Under the pieces are notes generated by a model. That model made no database searches and was not told the origin of the DNA. It saw only the letters and a list, made by a program, of their open reading frames with translations. A stretch of DNA of 64,000 bases from the NCBI RefSeq assembly GCF_017848645.1, contig NZ_JAFEIF010000051.1:1-64000 (forward strand), given 5' to 3'. Positions 33,513 through 42,741 of the stretch are shown here, piece after piece. The stretch comes from Limnohabitans sp. (GTDB lineage: Bacteria > Pseudomonadota > Gammaproteobacteria > Burkholderiales > Burkholderiaceae_C). Both the position numbers and the translations under genes were made by a program. Position 1 is the stretch's first letter, and each line of letters starts with the position of its first letter.

Positions 33513-34478
33513 ATGAGTTTTTTTGCCATCTTGCTGGCCCTGGTGCTGGAGCAAGCCCGCCCCCTCAAGACCGACAACCAGGTCTTTGCCGCTGTCGAGC
33601 ACTGGACCGCCTGGGTGGTGCGCACCTTTGACGCAGGCACCCGCCCTCAGGCCTGGGTGACTTGGGGCATCACCGTCCTGTCCCCCGCCTTGCTGGCCGT
33701 GCTCTTGCATTGGCTGCTCGATTGGACGCTGGGCTGGTGGGTGGCGGTGCTGTGGAATGTGGCCTTGCTGTATGTGACGCTGGGTTTTCGGCAATTCAGC
33801 CACCACTTCACCGGCATCCGCGAAGCCCTGGAAAACGGCGACGAAGACAAAGCCCGCGAGTTGCTGGCGCAATGGCAGCAGGTGCAGGTGGGGCAAATCC
33901 CGCGCAGCGAAATTGTGCGGCATGTGATCGAGTACTCGGTGATCGCCGCGCACCGCCATGTGTTCGGTGTGTTTTTTTGGTACGCCGCCTTGTCCATCAT
34001 CGGCCTGGGGCCGGTGGGCGCGGTGATTTACCGCCTGACCGAATTGGCGCAACGGCGCTGGCAGGAGCCGTCAGCCGATGGCTCTTTCCCCAGCGAGGTG
34101 CTGCGTTCGGTCTCGGCACGGGCCTGGCAGGCCCTGGACTGGCTGCCCTCGCGCATGACGGCCTTGGGCTTTGCCATTGTGGGCAGCTTTGAAGATGCCA
34201 TGGACGGCTGGCGACACCATGCGCAAAACTTTCCACAAGACAACGATGGCGTGATCCTGGCCGCCACGGCAGGGGCCATCAACATCCGCTTGGGTGGCGC
34301 TGCCTTGCAACCCGCTGCAGAGGGATTGCCCACACTGGAGACGCCTGACAGCAGCAGCACACCCGGTCGCGTGGCCAGCGTGGCGCACTTCGCCCAAGTG
34401 GTGGGCCTGGTCTGGCGCACCGTCATCATGTGGCTGGTGCTGGTGGCCTTGCTGACCATGGCCAATTTGGTGGGCTGA
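33513..34478 (+). CDS. CobD/CbiB-family membrane protein
   Basis: A 321-aa inner-membrane protein with segments near 1-15, 50-70, 72-92, 150-170 and at the C-terminus (TVIMWLVLVALLTMANLVG). The middle shows family features (LEQARPL at the start, a conserved region ending GAVIYRLTE). Although related to adenosylcobinamide-phosphate synthase, no other cobalamin genes are nearby, and betaproteobacterial paralogues resemble the beta-lactamase-signalling protein AmpE. Function is therefore uncertain. It starts eight bases after the NUDIX stop. Confidence 0.8.
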   Translation: MSFFAILLALVLEQARPLKTDNQVFAAVEHWTAWVVRTFDAGTRPQAWVTWGITVLSPALLAVLLHWLLDWTLGWWVAVLWNVALLYVTLGFRQFSHHFTGIREALENGDEDKARELLAQWQQVQVGQIPRSEIVRHVIEYSVIAAHRHVFGVFFWYAALSIIGLGPVGAVIYRLTELAQRRWQEPSADGSFPSEVLRSVSARAWQALDWLPSRMTALGFAIVGSFEDAMDGWRHHAQNFPQDNDGVILAATAGAINIRLGGAALQPAAEGLPTLETPDSSSTPGRVASVAHFAQVVGLVWRTVIMWLVLVALLTMANLVG

Positions 34479-34492
34479 AGTCGCCCCGCCGC

Positions 34493-35497
34493 TCACCAGC
34501 GCTGCTGGCCCAACTCCTCAAACAGCTGCGCGTAAATGCGGTGCCGCCGCACGCTGATGGTGCCGGGGTGCTGCTCGGTTTCGACCTGCGCCAAGACGGC
34601 GCAACCGGGCTCGTGCAAATGCGTGCAGTTGTAGAACTTGCAGCCGCCCAGATGCTTGCGCAAATCAGGCATGCAATCGGCCAGGCGGGTGGGCTCGATG
34701 TGGTGCAGGCCAAACTCCTGAAAGCCGGGTGAATCGATCAAGGCGGTGCGTGCAGCGCCAGTTTCTGCGCCCGTTTCAGCGCCCACTTCAGTTGACGCAT
34801 CGAGCGCGGGCACCCAGTACCAACGCGTACTGGTTGTGGTGTGTTTGCCAGAGTTCAGGGCCAGCGAAATTTCACCGGTTTCCACCTGCGCATCGGGCAC
34901 CAAACGGTTGATCAGCGTGCTTTTGCCACTGCCCGACGGCCCCAGCACCAAAGTGGTCAGGCCCTGCAAATGCTTGCACAAGGCGGCCACACCATCGTCG
35001 GCCACCGGGCTGCGTGGGCTCAGGCTGATGGGCATGACGCTGTAGCCCATGGCGCGGTACGGGGCCAGGCGCTCCCAGGCTTGGGCAAAGGGCTGGGCCA
35101 GGTCGCTTTTGTTGAGCGCAATGATGGGCGTGATGCGCTCGGCCTCGGCCGCCACCAAGGCGCGTGAGAGTTGGCTTTCTGAATACTCAGGGTCGGCCGC
35201 GATCAGGATCAGCACGCGGTCCAGATTGGCGGCAAAGGATTTGGTGCGGATTTCGTCTTGCCGGTAAAACAGGTTGCGGCGCTCTTGCAGTTTTTCGATG
35301 CTGCCCTCGTCGCCCGCGATTTGCCACAGCACCTGGTCGCCCACCACCACCTGGTTTTTCTTACCCCGGGGGTGGCAAATCAGGCGTCGGCCTTCGGGCG
35401 TCTCCACCAGGCAGTGTCGGCCATAGGTGGCGACCACCAAGCCCGGCTCCAGATCGTGGGCCTGAGGCAAGGCCGGGCGCGCTTTGGGTTTATTCAT
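34493..35497 (-). CDS. rsgA: Ribosome small-subunit GTPase RsgA (YjeQ)
   Basis: Circularly permuted GTPase that checks 30S maturation. The 334-aa protein has an OB domain (about 15-95), the G4 motif NKSD at 129-132, then the P-loop GPSGSGKS (186-193), the switch KHTTT, DSPG at about 255-258, and a C-terminal zinc knuckle (CKFYNCTHLHEPGC). An extra segment of about 17 residues with an internal repeat (EVGAETGAETGAA, 237-249) lies between the switch and DSPG, where most RsgA proteins have a short loop. phhB is seven bases upstream. Confidence 0.95.
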   Translation of the reverse strand: MNKPKARPALPQAHDLEPGLVVATYGRHCLVETPEGRRLICHPRGKKNQVVVGDQVLWQIAGDEGSIEKLQERRNLFYRQDEIRTKSFAANLDRVLILIAADPEYSESQLSRALVAAEAERITPIIALNKSDLAQPFAQAWERLAPYRAMGYSVMPISLSPRSPVADDGVAALCKHLQGLTTLVLGPSGSGKSTLINRLVPDAQVETGEISLALNSGKHTTTSTRWYWVPALDASTEVGAETGAETGAARTALIDSPGFQEFGLHHIEPTRLADCMPDLRKHLGGCKFYNCTHLHEPGCAVLAQVETEQHPGTISVRRHRIYAQLFEELGQQRW

Positions 35498-35503
35498 GCC
35501 GCA

Positions 35504-35815
35504 TCATGCCGGACACAAAGCGTCGGTCTGGGTGGCTGCCTCAAAATCGAGTCGGCTCAAACCGCGCACATCGTGCGTGTTCCAGCGCACCACACAACGT
35601 TTGTAGGTCAACACCAGCTCGGGGTGGTGGTTGAGCTTTTCAGACAACCAGCCCACGCTGTTGACGAAGAGCAGCGCGTGGGCGTGCTGCTCGAAAGTGA
35701 AGGTTTTTTCAATCGCGACATTTTCACCATCGCCCGTCAGACCCCAGCCGACAAGTTGGCTCAGGGCCATGATCACCTCAGTCGGTTTGAGGGCGCGAAC
35801 TTCCGGGGTGCTCAT
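35504..35815 (-). CDS. phhB: 4a-hydroxytetrahydrobiopterin dehydratase
   Basis: Recycles the pterin cofactor of aromatic amino-acid hydroxylases. The 103-aa protein has the family active-site motif NHHPEL and the later WNTHDVRGLSRLD, and is of typical length. No phenylalanine hydroxylase is nearby in the window. Its ATG overlaps the stop of the M48 peptidase gene upstream by four bases. It is followed seven bases later by rsgA. Confidence 0.92.
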   Translation of the reverse strand: MSTPEVRALKPTEVIMALSQLVGWGLTGDGENVAIEKTFTFEQHAHALLFVNSVGWLSEKLNHHPELVLTYKRCVVRWNTHDVRGLSRLDFEAATQTDALCPA

Positions 35816-37071
35816 GCGGTTTTCATCCTGAGCAACCGCTCACTGGCCGGTGGGTGCGAGTAATAGAACTTCACATACCAAGGGTCGGGTGTGAGTGTGG
35901 AGGCGTTGTCTTGGTAAAGCTTGAGCAGGGCCGAAGACAAGTCCTTGCCCGGGGTTTGGGACACCGCATAGGCATCGGCCTCGAACTCTTGCTGGCGCGA
36001 GCGCCAGGACGACACGGGCGCAAAGAACAAAGTGAACACGGGGGTGACCAGCATGAACAAAACCAGCGCCAGCGCATCGTTGCTGCCTGACAAGTTGGGC
36101 ATGACACCCAGTCCCGTGTAAAACCAAACCTGCTGCGCCAACCAGCCCAGCAGCGCCAGACCCGCCAGCGTCATGGCAAAGCTGGTGACCATCATCTTGA
36201 CGATGTGTTTGTGCTTGAAATGGCCCAGCTCATGGGCCAGCACCGCTTCCATTTCGGCCGGGCTCAGTTGCTTGAGCAAGGTGTCGAAAAACACCACGCG
36301 CTTGCTGGCCCCAAAACCTGTGAAAAACGCATTGGAATGCGCCGAACGGCGGCTGCCATCCATCACAAAAAAACCTTTGGCGGTGAAGCCTGCGCGTTGC
36401 ATCAGGCCCTGCACGCGGGCCTTGAGCGACTCGTCTTCCAAGGGCGTGAATTTGTTGAACAGCGGCATGATCACGTTCGGCGCAATGGCCATCAAGAACA
36501 ACTGCCAGCCCACCAACACCCCCCAGGCCCAAAGCCACCACCACGCGCCCCCGGCTTGCATGAGCCACAGCACCACCCACAAAAGCGGCAGGCCCAGCAC
36601 CAAACCCAGCACAAGCCCCTTGGCCGTGTCAGCGAGCCACAAGGCCGGCGTGATTTTGTTGAAACCAAATCGCTGCTCCACGCCAAAGGTTTGCATGAGC
36701 GACAAGGGCAATCCAATCAGACCGCCGACCAGCGTGAAGCCCAGCACCAGCGCAATTTGCTGCGACATGCCCGGTCCCATCCAGCCCAGCAGCACCTGGT
36801 TGAGCGCATCGAGCCCGCCCAGCAGGGTCCAGCCCAGCAGCACGGCGGCATCCAGAGCGATGTCGATTTGCGACAGTCGCGCTTTGGCCAGGGTGTAATC
36901 GGCCGCTTTTTGGTGGTCCGCCAAGTTCATGGTGTCGGCATAGGCTTGCGGAACCGCACCGCGGTGGCGGGCCACATGCCGCACCTGGCGGGCGTTCAGC
37001 CAAAACTTCAGCGCCACATGGGCCAGCAAGGCCACCACCAGAGTCAGGGTCAAGGTCAAGGATGCATTCAT
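35812..37071 (-). CDS. M48 family membrane metallopeptidase, Ste24/CAAX-protease type
   Basis: An intramembrane zinc protease of 419 aa from ATG 37071. Zinc motif H280-E281-LG-H284 ([14 protein letters not shown]) and the downstream EFEADAYA supplying the third ligand are intact. Several hydrophobic segments flank it (about 5-25, 68-90, 105-128, 150-195, 295-350), the Ste24 layout rather than the shorter HtpX. Bacterial substrates are unknown. The frame extends upstream across the orn start, but [13 protein letters not shown] gives the natural first helix. Confidence 0.9.
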   Translation of the reverse strand: MNASLTLTLTLVVALLAHVALKFWLNARQVRHVARHRGAVPQAYADTMNLADHQKAADYTLAKARLSQIDIALDAAVLLGWTLLGGLDALNQVLLGWMGPGMSQQIALVLGFTLVGGLIGLPLSLMQTFGVEQRFGFNKITPALWLADTAKGLVLGLVLGLPLLWVVLWLMQAGGAWWWLWAWGVLVGWQLFLMAIAPNVIMPLFNKFTPLEDESLKARVQGLMQRAGFTAKGFFVMDGSRRSAHSNAFFTGFGASKRVVFFDTLLKQLSPAEMEAVLAHELGHFKHKHIVKMMVTSFAMTLAGLALLGWLAQQVWFYTGLGVMPNLSGSNDALALVLFMLVTPVFTLFFAPVSSWRSRQQEFEADAYAVSQTPGKDLSSALLKLYQDNASTLTPDPWYVKFYYSHPPASERLLRMKTA

Positions 37072-37178
37072 GCCGCCATTGTAGAAGCCGCACCCGGGGT
37101 GCCGTGGTGCGCGCCGCGATTCAAGCCACTCTTCAAGCCCACGGCCAAGGGGCTCATGGCATCGGCGACAATCCATGT

Positions 37179-37769
37179 ATGTCTGATGCGAACACACACA
37201 CCCCCGCCCCTGAAGCCGCAGAGCTGCCCAAATCCGACCAAAACCTGGTCTGGATCGATTGTGAAATGACGGGCCTGGACCCGGAAAAAGAACGCTTGCT
37301 GGAGATCGCCGTCATCGTGACCGGGCCCCACCTCACACCGCGCATCGAAGGGCCGGTGCTGGTGATTCACCAAAGCGACGAGTTGCTCAACCAAATGGAC
37401 AAGTGGAACAAGGGCACGCATGGCAAAAGCGGCTTGATCGACAAGGTCAAAGCCTCCACGACCAGCGAGGCCGATGCCGAAGAACAAATCCTGGCCTTTC
37501 TGAAAAAGTACCTGCCCAAAAACAGCTCACCGCTGTGCGGCAACACCATCAGCCAGGACCGTCGCTTTCTGGTCAAGTTCATGCCCAAGCTGGAAGCGTT
37601 TTTCCACTACCGCAACCTGGACGTGAGCACCCTCAAGGAACTGTCGCGCCGCTGGAAGCCCGAGGTCTACGCCAACTTCAAGAAGCAGCAAAAGCACACG
37701 GCTCTGGCCGATGTGCACGAATCCATCGACGAATTGGCGCATTACCGCGAACATTTCATCCGTTTGTGA
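37179..37769 (+). CDS. orn: Oligoribonuclease
   Basis: DEDD exonuclease that degrades the last two to five nucleotides of RNA, including pGpG. The 196-aa protein has Asp and Glu in [10 protein letters not shown], the substrate segment LLEIAVIVT, Asp in [10 protein letters not shown] and the final H-x4-D in [15 protein letters not shown]. It is divergent from the M48 peptidase gene with 107 bases between. A short upstream ATG (37175) reads straight into a stop. Confidence 0.96.
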   Translation: MSDANTHTPAPEAAELPKSDQNLVWIDCEMTGLDPEKERLLEIAVIVTGPHLTPRIEGPVLVIHQSDELLNQMDKWNKGTHGKSGLIDKVKASTTSEADAEEQILAFLKKYLPKNSSPLCGNTISQDRRFLVKFMPKLEAFFHYRNLDVSTLKELSRRWKPEVYANFKKQQKHTALADVHESIDELAHYREHFIRL

Positions 37770-37808
37770 TTTTCAGGGAAAACCCTAGCGGTTTTTTCTG
37801 ATCCGTGC

Positions 37809-38028
37809 CATAATCGTGGGCTCGCTGCACACAGGTGCAGCGTTTCATACATCTCCCTTCATGCCTTGACCCAACGATAGGGTCACTCACAGCGGCCAGG
37901 CTCCACGCCCAGCGCCCCTCGCGAGCACCGTTTGATGGTTGATGTTTTTTCAACCTTGCGGTGCTAAGACCTTACGCAACATTCTTGATGTTGACGGTCG
38001 TTGTTCCGTGCGAGTTTTATACATACAC
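37809..38028 (+). promoter_or_regulatory. Promoter and structured leader of the DEAD-box helicase gene
   Basis: A CATAAT -10-like hexamer (37809-37814) is followed by a perfect hairpin CGCTGCAC-ACAG-GTGCAGCG (37823-37842), which would sit at the transcript's 5' end. Further on, AGCACCG (37924-37930) pairs with CGGTGCT (37959-37965) around an inner stem GGTTGA/TCAACC whose loop is T-rich. The leader is about 200 bases long. Long structured leaders are known on some RNA helicase genes; autoregulation here is inference. Confidence 0.5.
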
Positions 38029-40119
38029 ATGACTGACACTTTGAACGCAGTGCAGAGCGACTTGTCGCCTGCCGAAATCACATCCATGGCCACCGAGTCG
38101 ACTGCACAGCCTGCAGCCAGCAACTTGGCCCTTGAAATCATGGCCGCCGCAACGGCCGAAATTACCCCCGAGCCAGCAGCCGAAGTCACGACTGAAGCGG
38201 CCGAAGAAGTGGAAGCCGTCGCCGACGTGCCCAATGGCTTCATCGAACTGGGCCTGGCCCCCGAGCTGGTGCAGGCCGTGGCCGATCTGGGTTACACCCA
38301 GCCCACCGCCGTGCAATTGCGCGCCATTCCTTTGGCATTGCCCACAACCGGTGGCTCCAAGGACGGCAAGTCCAATGGCTACACCGACCTGATGGTCTCG
38401 AGCCAAACCGGCAGCGGCAAAACCGCCGCCTTCTTGCTGCCCGTGTTGCACACGCTGATCCAGCAAATGGCCGAACAAGAAGCCGCTGAACGCGCCGAGT
38501 TTGAACAAGCCTGCGCCGACGCTGCCGCCAAGGGCGAGCCAGCCCCCAAGCGTGCCAAGCGCAAAGACCCCACCAACCCACGCAACTTCAAGGCCCCAAC
38601 CCCTGGTGCCCTGATCCTGTGCCCCACACGTGAACTGGCCCAACAGGTGGCGCAAGACGCCATCGAGCTGGTCAAGCACACACGCGGCCTGCGCGTGGCC
38701 AACGTGGTCGGCGGCATGCCTTACCAGCTGCAAATTGCCAAGCTGCAAAACGCCAACCTGGTTGTGGCCACCCCCGGCCGTTTGCTCGACCTGCAACGCT
38801 CCATGCAAATCAAGCTGGACCAAGTCCAGTTTTTGGTGGTGGACGAAGCCGACCGCATGCTCGACCTGGGCTTCTCGGACGACCTGGCCGACATCAACGA
38901 CATGACCAGCCAGCGCCGCCAGACCATGATGTTCAGCGCCACCTTTGCGCCGCGCATTCAGCAACTGGCCATGCGTGTGATGCACGACGGTGGTTCTTCG
39001 GTCCAGAAAATCCAGATCGACAACCCCCAGGAAAAGCACAACAACATCAAGCAGGTGCTGTTCTGGGCCGACAACGCCCAACACAAGCGCCAGATGCTCG
39101 ACCACTGGTTGCGTGACGCCACGATCGACCAGGCCATCGTGTTCTCCAGCACCCAAATCGAGTGCGACGGCTTGGCCGCTGACCTGCAGCAAGACGGCTT
39201 CTCGGCTGTGGCCCTGCACGGCGCCCTGAGCCAGGGCATGCGCAACCGCCGCCTGATGGCGCTGCGCAATGGCCAAGTCCAGATTTTGGTTGCGACCGAC
39301 GTGGCCGCTCGCGGCATCGACGTGCCCACCATCACCCACGTCTTCAACTTCGGCTTGCCGATGAAGGCCGAGGACTACACCCACCGCATTGGCCGCACAG
39401 GCCGCGCTGGCCGCGATGGCCTGGCCGTGACCTTTGCCGAGATCCGCGACCGCCGCAAGATTGGTGACATCGAGTCCTACACTCGCCAGCCTTTCAAGGC
39501 CGAAGTGATTCCAGGCCTGGAGCCCAAAGTGCGCATGCCCGAAGCCCGCAAGCCCATGGGACGTGGCGGTGACCGTTTTGGCGGCGAGCGCAATTACGCC
39601 AACGCTGGCGGTGGTTTCCGTGGTGGCCGTCCCGCCCCTGGTGGCCGTGACTTCGGTGGCAACCGTGACCGCGACAACGGTGGTGGCTTTGACAACCGCG
39701 CCCCGCGTGGCAACTTCCGCGACGAGCAGCCCCGCTTTGAGCAGCGCAGCGAACCCCGCTTCGATGCCCGCAAAGATGGCGGCCGTTTTGACGCCCCCCG
39801 TGGTGAGCACCGTGGCGGCGGTGACCGCTTTGAGCAGCGCGGCGCACCTGCGCACCCTTGGGACAAAGGCGACAGCCGCCCTGCCCCGCGCCAAGACGCA
39901 CGCCAAGACGGTCCACGTCAAGGCGGCCGCTGGGAAGACCGTGGTGGTGACAACCGCAACGCTGCCCGCCCTGCCCCACGCGGCGCAGCCGGTGCCGGTG
40001 ACAAGTTTGCCCGTGGCCCCAAACAGTTTGGTGCTGGCAACTTCAAGCCCCATGCCGCTGGCGAAGGCCCTGCAGGCAAGCGTGGCGGCACACGCGTGCT
40101 GAAAATCACACGCGCTTGA
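38029..40119 (+). CDS. DEAD-box RNA helicase, RhlE-like with RGG-rich tail
   Basis: ATP-dependent RNA remodelling, probably in ribosome assembly or decay. The 696-aa protein has an acidic Ala/Glu-rich N-terminus (about 70 residues), the Q-motif region, motif I SSQTGSGKTAAF, PTRELAQQ, DEAD in VVDEADRMLDLGF, SAT, and HRIGRTGRAGR. Between motifs I and Ia there is a long charged insertion (AEREFEQACADAA-like helix followed by PKRAKRKDP). The last 190 residues are rich in Arg, Gly and Asp (GGDRFGGERNY, FRGGRPAPGG), a likely RNA-binding tail. A terminator follows. Confidence 0.92.
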   Translation: MTDTLNAVQSDLSPAEITSMATESTAQPAASNLALEIMAAATAEITPEPAAEVTTEAAEEVEAVADVPNGFIELGLAPELVQAVADLGYTQPTAVQLRAIPLALPTTGGSKDGKSNGYTDLMVSSQTGSGKTAAFLLPVLHTLIQQMAEQEAAERAEFEQACADAAAKGEPAPKRAKRKDPTNPRNFKAPTPGALILCPTRELAQQVAQDAIELVKHTRGLRVANVVGGMPYQLQIAKLQNANLVVATPGRLLDLQRSMQIKLDQVQFLVVDEADRMLDLGFSDDLADINDMTSQRRQTMMFSATFAPRIQQLAMRVMHDGGSSVQKIQIDNPQEKHNNIKQVLFWADNAQHKRQMLDHWLRDATIDQAIVFSSTQIECDGLAADLQQDGFSAVALHGALSQGMRNRRLMALRNGQVQILVATDVAARGIDVPTITHVFNFGLPMKAEDYTHRIGRTGRAGRDGLAVTFAEIRDRRKIGDIESYTRQPFKAEVIPGLEPKVRMPEARKPMGRGGDRFGGERNYANAGGGFRGGRPAPGGRDFGGNRDRDNGGGFDNRAPRGNFRDEQPRFEQRSEPRFDARKDGGRFDAPRGEHRGGGDRFEQRGAPAHPWDKGDSRPAPRQDARQDGPRQGGRWEDRGGDNRNAARPAPRGAAGAGDKFARGPKQFGAGNFKPHAAGEGPAGKRGGTRVLKITRA

Positions 40120-40160
40120 TCCTTGTTCTGGGCTCGGCCCAGGACTTCAAGACCCCCTTC

Positions 40161-40192
40161 AAGGTCTTGCCCTCACCGGCAAGGCCTTTTTT
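40161..40192 (+). terminator. Intrinsic terminator of the helicase gene
   Basis: AAGGTCTTGCC (40161-40171) pairs with GGCAAGGCCTT (40178-40188), one G-T wobble, followed by T to 40192. It lies 41 bases past the helicase stop. Confidence 0.85.
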
Positions 40193-40244
40193 CATGGCCG
40201 GGTGGCTTGCATTTGCCCATGAACAAGGGCTTTGAAGCGCCCAT

Positions 40245-40282
40245 AAAAAAACCGCCCTGGGCGCAAACCCGGGCGGTTTTTT
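40245..40282. terminator. Bidirectional terminator between helicase and rplS
   Basis: AAAAAACCGCCC (40246-40257) and GGGCGGTTTTTT (40271-40282) are perfect complements, with A and T runs at both ends. It ends 18 bases from the rplS stop, so on the minus strand it closes the rpsP-rimM-trmD-rplS cluster. Confidence 0.9.
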
Positions 40283-40300
40283 CGTACGAACGAAAAGGCT

Positions 40301-40684
40301 TTACGCTTTGGCAGCAGGTGCTGCTTTGCGCTGAGGCAACTTTTCCTTGATACGTGCCGACTTGCCGCTGCGGTCACGCAGGTAGTACAGCTTGGCGCGG
40401 CGAACATCACCACGGCGCTTGACTTCAATGCTGGCGATCACGGGGCTGTAAGTCTGGAACGTACGCTCCACACCTTCGCCACTGGAGATCTTGCGCACAG
40501 TGAAGCCGCTGTTCAGACCACGGTTACGCTTGGCGATCACAACACCTTCGTAGGCTTGGACACGCTTGCGCGCACCTTCCACCACGTTGACGCTGACGAT
40601 CACGGTGTCGCCGGGGGCAAATTCAGGAATCACTTTACCCAAACGGGCAATTTCTTCCTGCTCAAGAGTTTGAATCAAATTCAT
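40301..40684 (-). CDS. rplS: 50S ribosomal protein L19
   Basis: Large-subunit ribosomal protein at the 30S/50S interface. The 127-aa sequence starts [17 protein letters not shown] and contains the family segments [41 protein letters not shown] and [17 protein letters not shown]. It is the last gene of the cluster, 116 bases after trmD, enough space for its own promoter though I see none that is convincing. Confidence 0.98.
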   Translation of the reverse strand: MNLIQTLEQEEIARLGKVIPEFAPGDTVIVSVNVVEGARKRVQAYEGVVIAKRNRGLNSGFTVRKISSGEGVERTFQTYSPVIASIEVKRRGDVRRAKLYYLRDRSGKSARIKEKLPQRKAAPAAKA

Positions 40685-40800
40685 TTTTTGAACTCCGTCC
40701 GATCATGCCTCGCTACACAAGGGGCGTTCTGTGTTGTAAGGGCCATGCATTCACATGACTGAACCAGATCGCGGCGGGTAGAGGATCGAAAAGCCTTTGA

Positions 40801-41598
40801 TTATAGCTTTTTTGCAGATTGGGGCTTGCCCGCAGTTGACCCGCTGCCGCTGGCCTGCTTGAGAAAGGCCTCATCCTCGCGGCTGAGCCCCTTGACCTCG
40901 CGGGCTTGTTCCAGCAACTCGGGGCGGTGCAATGCCGTCAATCGCAGGCTTTGCTCGCGCCGCCAACGCGCGATGTGCGCATGGTGACCCGACATCAATT
41001 CAGGCGGCACCGCCTGACCCTGCCAGACTTCGGGGCGGGTGTAGTGCGGGCTGTCCAGCAAACCATCGAGCGCCGGGTTGAAGCTGTCGAGCTGGTGGCT
41101 GCCCTCGTCGTTCAACACACCCGGCTGCAAGCGGGCCACCGCATCCAGCAAGGCCATGGCCGCGATTTCACCGCCCGACAGCACAAAGTCGCCCAGACTG
41201 ATTTGCTGGTCCACATACTGGTCAATGAAACGCTGGTCCACGCCTTCATAGCGACCACACAGCAGCACCGCCCCCGCGCTGGCAGACCATTGGGCCACCG
41301 CGCTGTGGTTCAGGGCCCGGCCTATCGGGGAAAACAACACCAAGGGTGCAGGTGTTTCTTCTTGCCGATCGGCGCGAATGGCCGTCAGGCACTTGAACAA
41401 GGGCTCGGCCAGCATGACCATGCCGGGGCCACCGCCAAAAGAGCGGTCGTCCACCCGGCGGTAATTGCCTTCGGCGTGGTCGCGTGGATTCCACAAGCGC
41501 ACGTCGACCAAACCACTTTCGTAGGCACGGCGCGTGATGCCGCTGGTCAACAGCGGCGCAAACAGCTCGGGAAACAGGGTGATGATGTCAAAGCGCAT
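40801..41598 (-). CDS. trmD: tRNA (guanine-37-N1)-methyltransferase
   Basis: Methylates G37 of tRNAs to prevent frameshifting, using SAM bound in a trefoil knot. From ATG 41598 it is 265 aa: MRFDIITLFPELF, GGGPGMVM, LCGRYEGVDQRF and SLGDFVLSGGEIAAM (knot and SAM pocket) are all present. The tail is a Ser/Gly/Lys extension. It follows rimM by 28 bases in the conserved rpsP-rimM-trmD-rplS order. Confidence 0.97.
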   Translation of the reverse strand: MRFDIITLFPELFAPLLTSGITRRAYESGLVDVRLWNPRDHAEGNYRRVDDRSFGGGPGMVMLAEPLFKCLTAIRADRQEETPAPLVLFSPIGRALNHSAVAQWSASAGAVLLCGRYEGVDQRFIDQYVDQQISLGDFVLSGGEIAAMALLDAVARLQPGVLNDEGSHQLDSFNPALDGLLDSPHYTRPEVWQGQAVPPELMSGHHAHIARWRREQSLRLTALHRPELLEQAREVKGLSREDEAFLKQASGSGSTAGKPQSAKKL

Positions 41599-41626
41599 GG
41601 CGATGGCCCTCCACGGCCGAGGCCGC

Positions 41627-42238
41627 TCAGTAGTCGGGCTGCCAGTCGACCGTGATGCGCTTGGCGGACAAGTCAACGCCGTCGACGAAGGCCGCCACAA
41701 ACGGGATCATGCGCTCGACAGGTTTGCCGCCTTCCGTCTCGGCAGCGGCTTCAATGACCAACACGGTTTGCGGGCCGGTGGACATGAGGTCACGCACCTG
41801 ACCCAAGTCCACACCTTCGCGGTTGACCACTTGCAGCCCGATCAGGTCGACCCAGTAGTACTCGCCGTCAGCCGCAGCAGGAAAGCTGGCGCGTGACACA
41901 AAAATTCGGCCACCGCGCAAGGACTCGGACGCGTTGCGGTCGTCAATGCCTTGGGCACGCGCCACCACGGTGTCGGAATGGTCTTTGACTTCGAGGACGT
42001 TGAGCAGCAAGGGCTCTCGCCAGGCCTGGTGTGCAGAGGCTGCTGCCTCCTGGCCACGCTGGGGTTTCATGGGCCTATCGGGCGGCAACAAAAACCAGCT
42101 TTTGGCAGAAAAAAGCGCCTCGGGCGAGGCGCTGTGGGGCAAGACCTTGAACCAGCCTTTGATGCCCCAGGCATCGGTGATGCGCCCGATTTCGATGGCG
42201 TCAGCCGGCATTGCGGCTGTTTCCAAAGGCGGGCGCAT
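41627..42238 (-). CDS. rimM: 16S rRNA processing protein RimM
   Basis: Assembly factor for the 30S head, binding S19. The 203-aa protein has the N-terminal barrel (IEIGRITDAWGIKGWFKV) and the C-terminal PRC-like barrel (GEYYWVDLIGLQVVNREG and IPFVAAFVDGVDL). A Gln/Ala/Ser-rich insertion (about residues 58-70) makes it slightly longer than usual. It lies 16 bases after rpsP. Confidence 0.95.
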   Translation of the reverse strand: MRPPLETAAMPADAIEIGRITDAWGIKGWFKVLPHSASPEALFSAKSWFLLPPDRPMKPQRGQEAAASAHQAWREPLLLNVLEVKDHSDTVVARAQGIDDRNASESLRGGRIFVSRASFPAAADGEYYWVDLIGLQVVNREGVDLGQVRDLMSTGPQTVLVIEAAAETEGGKPVERMIPFVAAFVDGVDLSAKRITVDWQPDY

Positions 42239-42254
42239 GACCTGTGCGAACCGA

Positions 42255-42506
42255 TCAGGCGGCGGCTTTGCCGGCTTGACGGATCAGGCGTTCCACGGTG
42301 GGGGAAGCCTGTGCGCCAACGCCCTTCCAGTAGGTCAGGCGGTCTTGCGCAATGCGCAGACCTTCTTCGCCGCCTTTGGCTGTGGGGTTGTAGAAACCGA
42401 TGCGCTCGAGGAAGCGGCCATCGCGACGCACGCGCTTGTCGGCGACGACGATGTTGAAGAAAGGACGTGCTTTAGAGCCGCCGCGGTTCAGACGAATAAC
42501 AACCAT
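42255..42506 (-). CDS. rpsP: 30S ribosomal protein S16
   Basis: Small-subunit ribosomal protein, 83 aa from ATG 42506 ([18 protein letters not shown]), preceded by an AAGGA site. The motifs [17 protein letters not shown] and [16 protein letters not shown] are diagnostic. It is the first gene of the ribosome/tRNA-modification cluster. Confidence 0.98.
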   Translation of the reverse strand: MVVIRLNRGGSKARPFFNIVVADKRVRRDGRFLERIGFYNPTAKGGEEGLRIAQDRLTYWKGVGAQASPTVERLIRQAGKAAA

Positions 42507-42621
42507 GATTAATCCTTGGGTGGTTGGGTTTCTCCAGAACAAATGCTGGGAAGCCCGTTTTCTTTCAGCGTTTGAGACACGCAACTGGCCACCCGGCCAG
42601 TGACACACTGAAAAGCCCACC

Positions 42622-42627
42622 ATTATA
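42622..42627 (-). promoter_or_regulatory. -10 element of the rpsP promoter
   Basis: A perfect TATAAT on the minus strand, preceded by TTG, lies 116 bases upstream of the rpsP ATG, giving a leader of about 110 bases. No good -35 hexamer is visible at 16-18 bases. Confidence 0.55.
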
Positions 42628-42741
42628 CAACGGGCCAGCCCCTCATAGACACCCCACACGGGCCACTGGGTTTGAAGTCAAGCGTTGGCGTCAAAAGCCT
42701 TGGGGCTGTGACACGAACTGCGCTCCGCAATAATCGGCACC

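Noticed and set aside
37770-37796. Weak hairpin AAAACC/GGTTTT after orn as a terminator
   Set aside because: The stem is only six AT-rich pairs; not strong enough to call.
38017-40053. A 678-codon open frame on the minus strand opposite the DEAD-box helicase gene
   Set aside because: It is an antisense shadow of a high-GC gene; its translation is low-complexity and the plus-strand frame has all helicase motifs.
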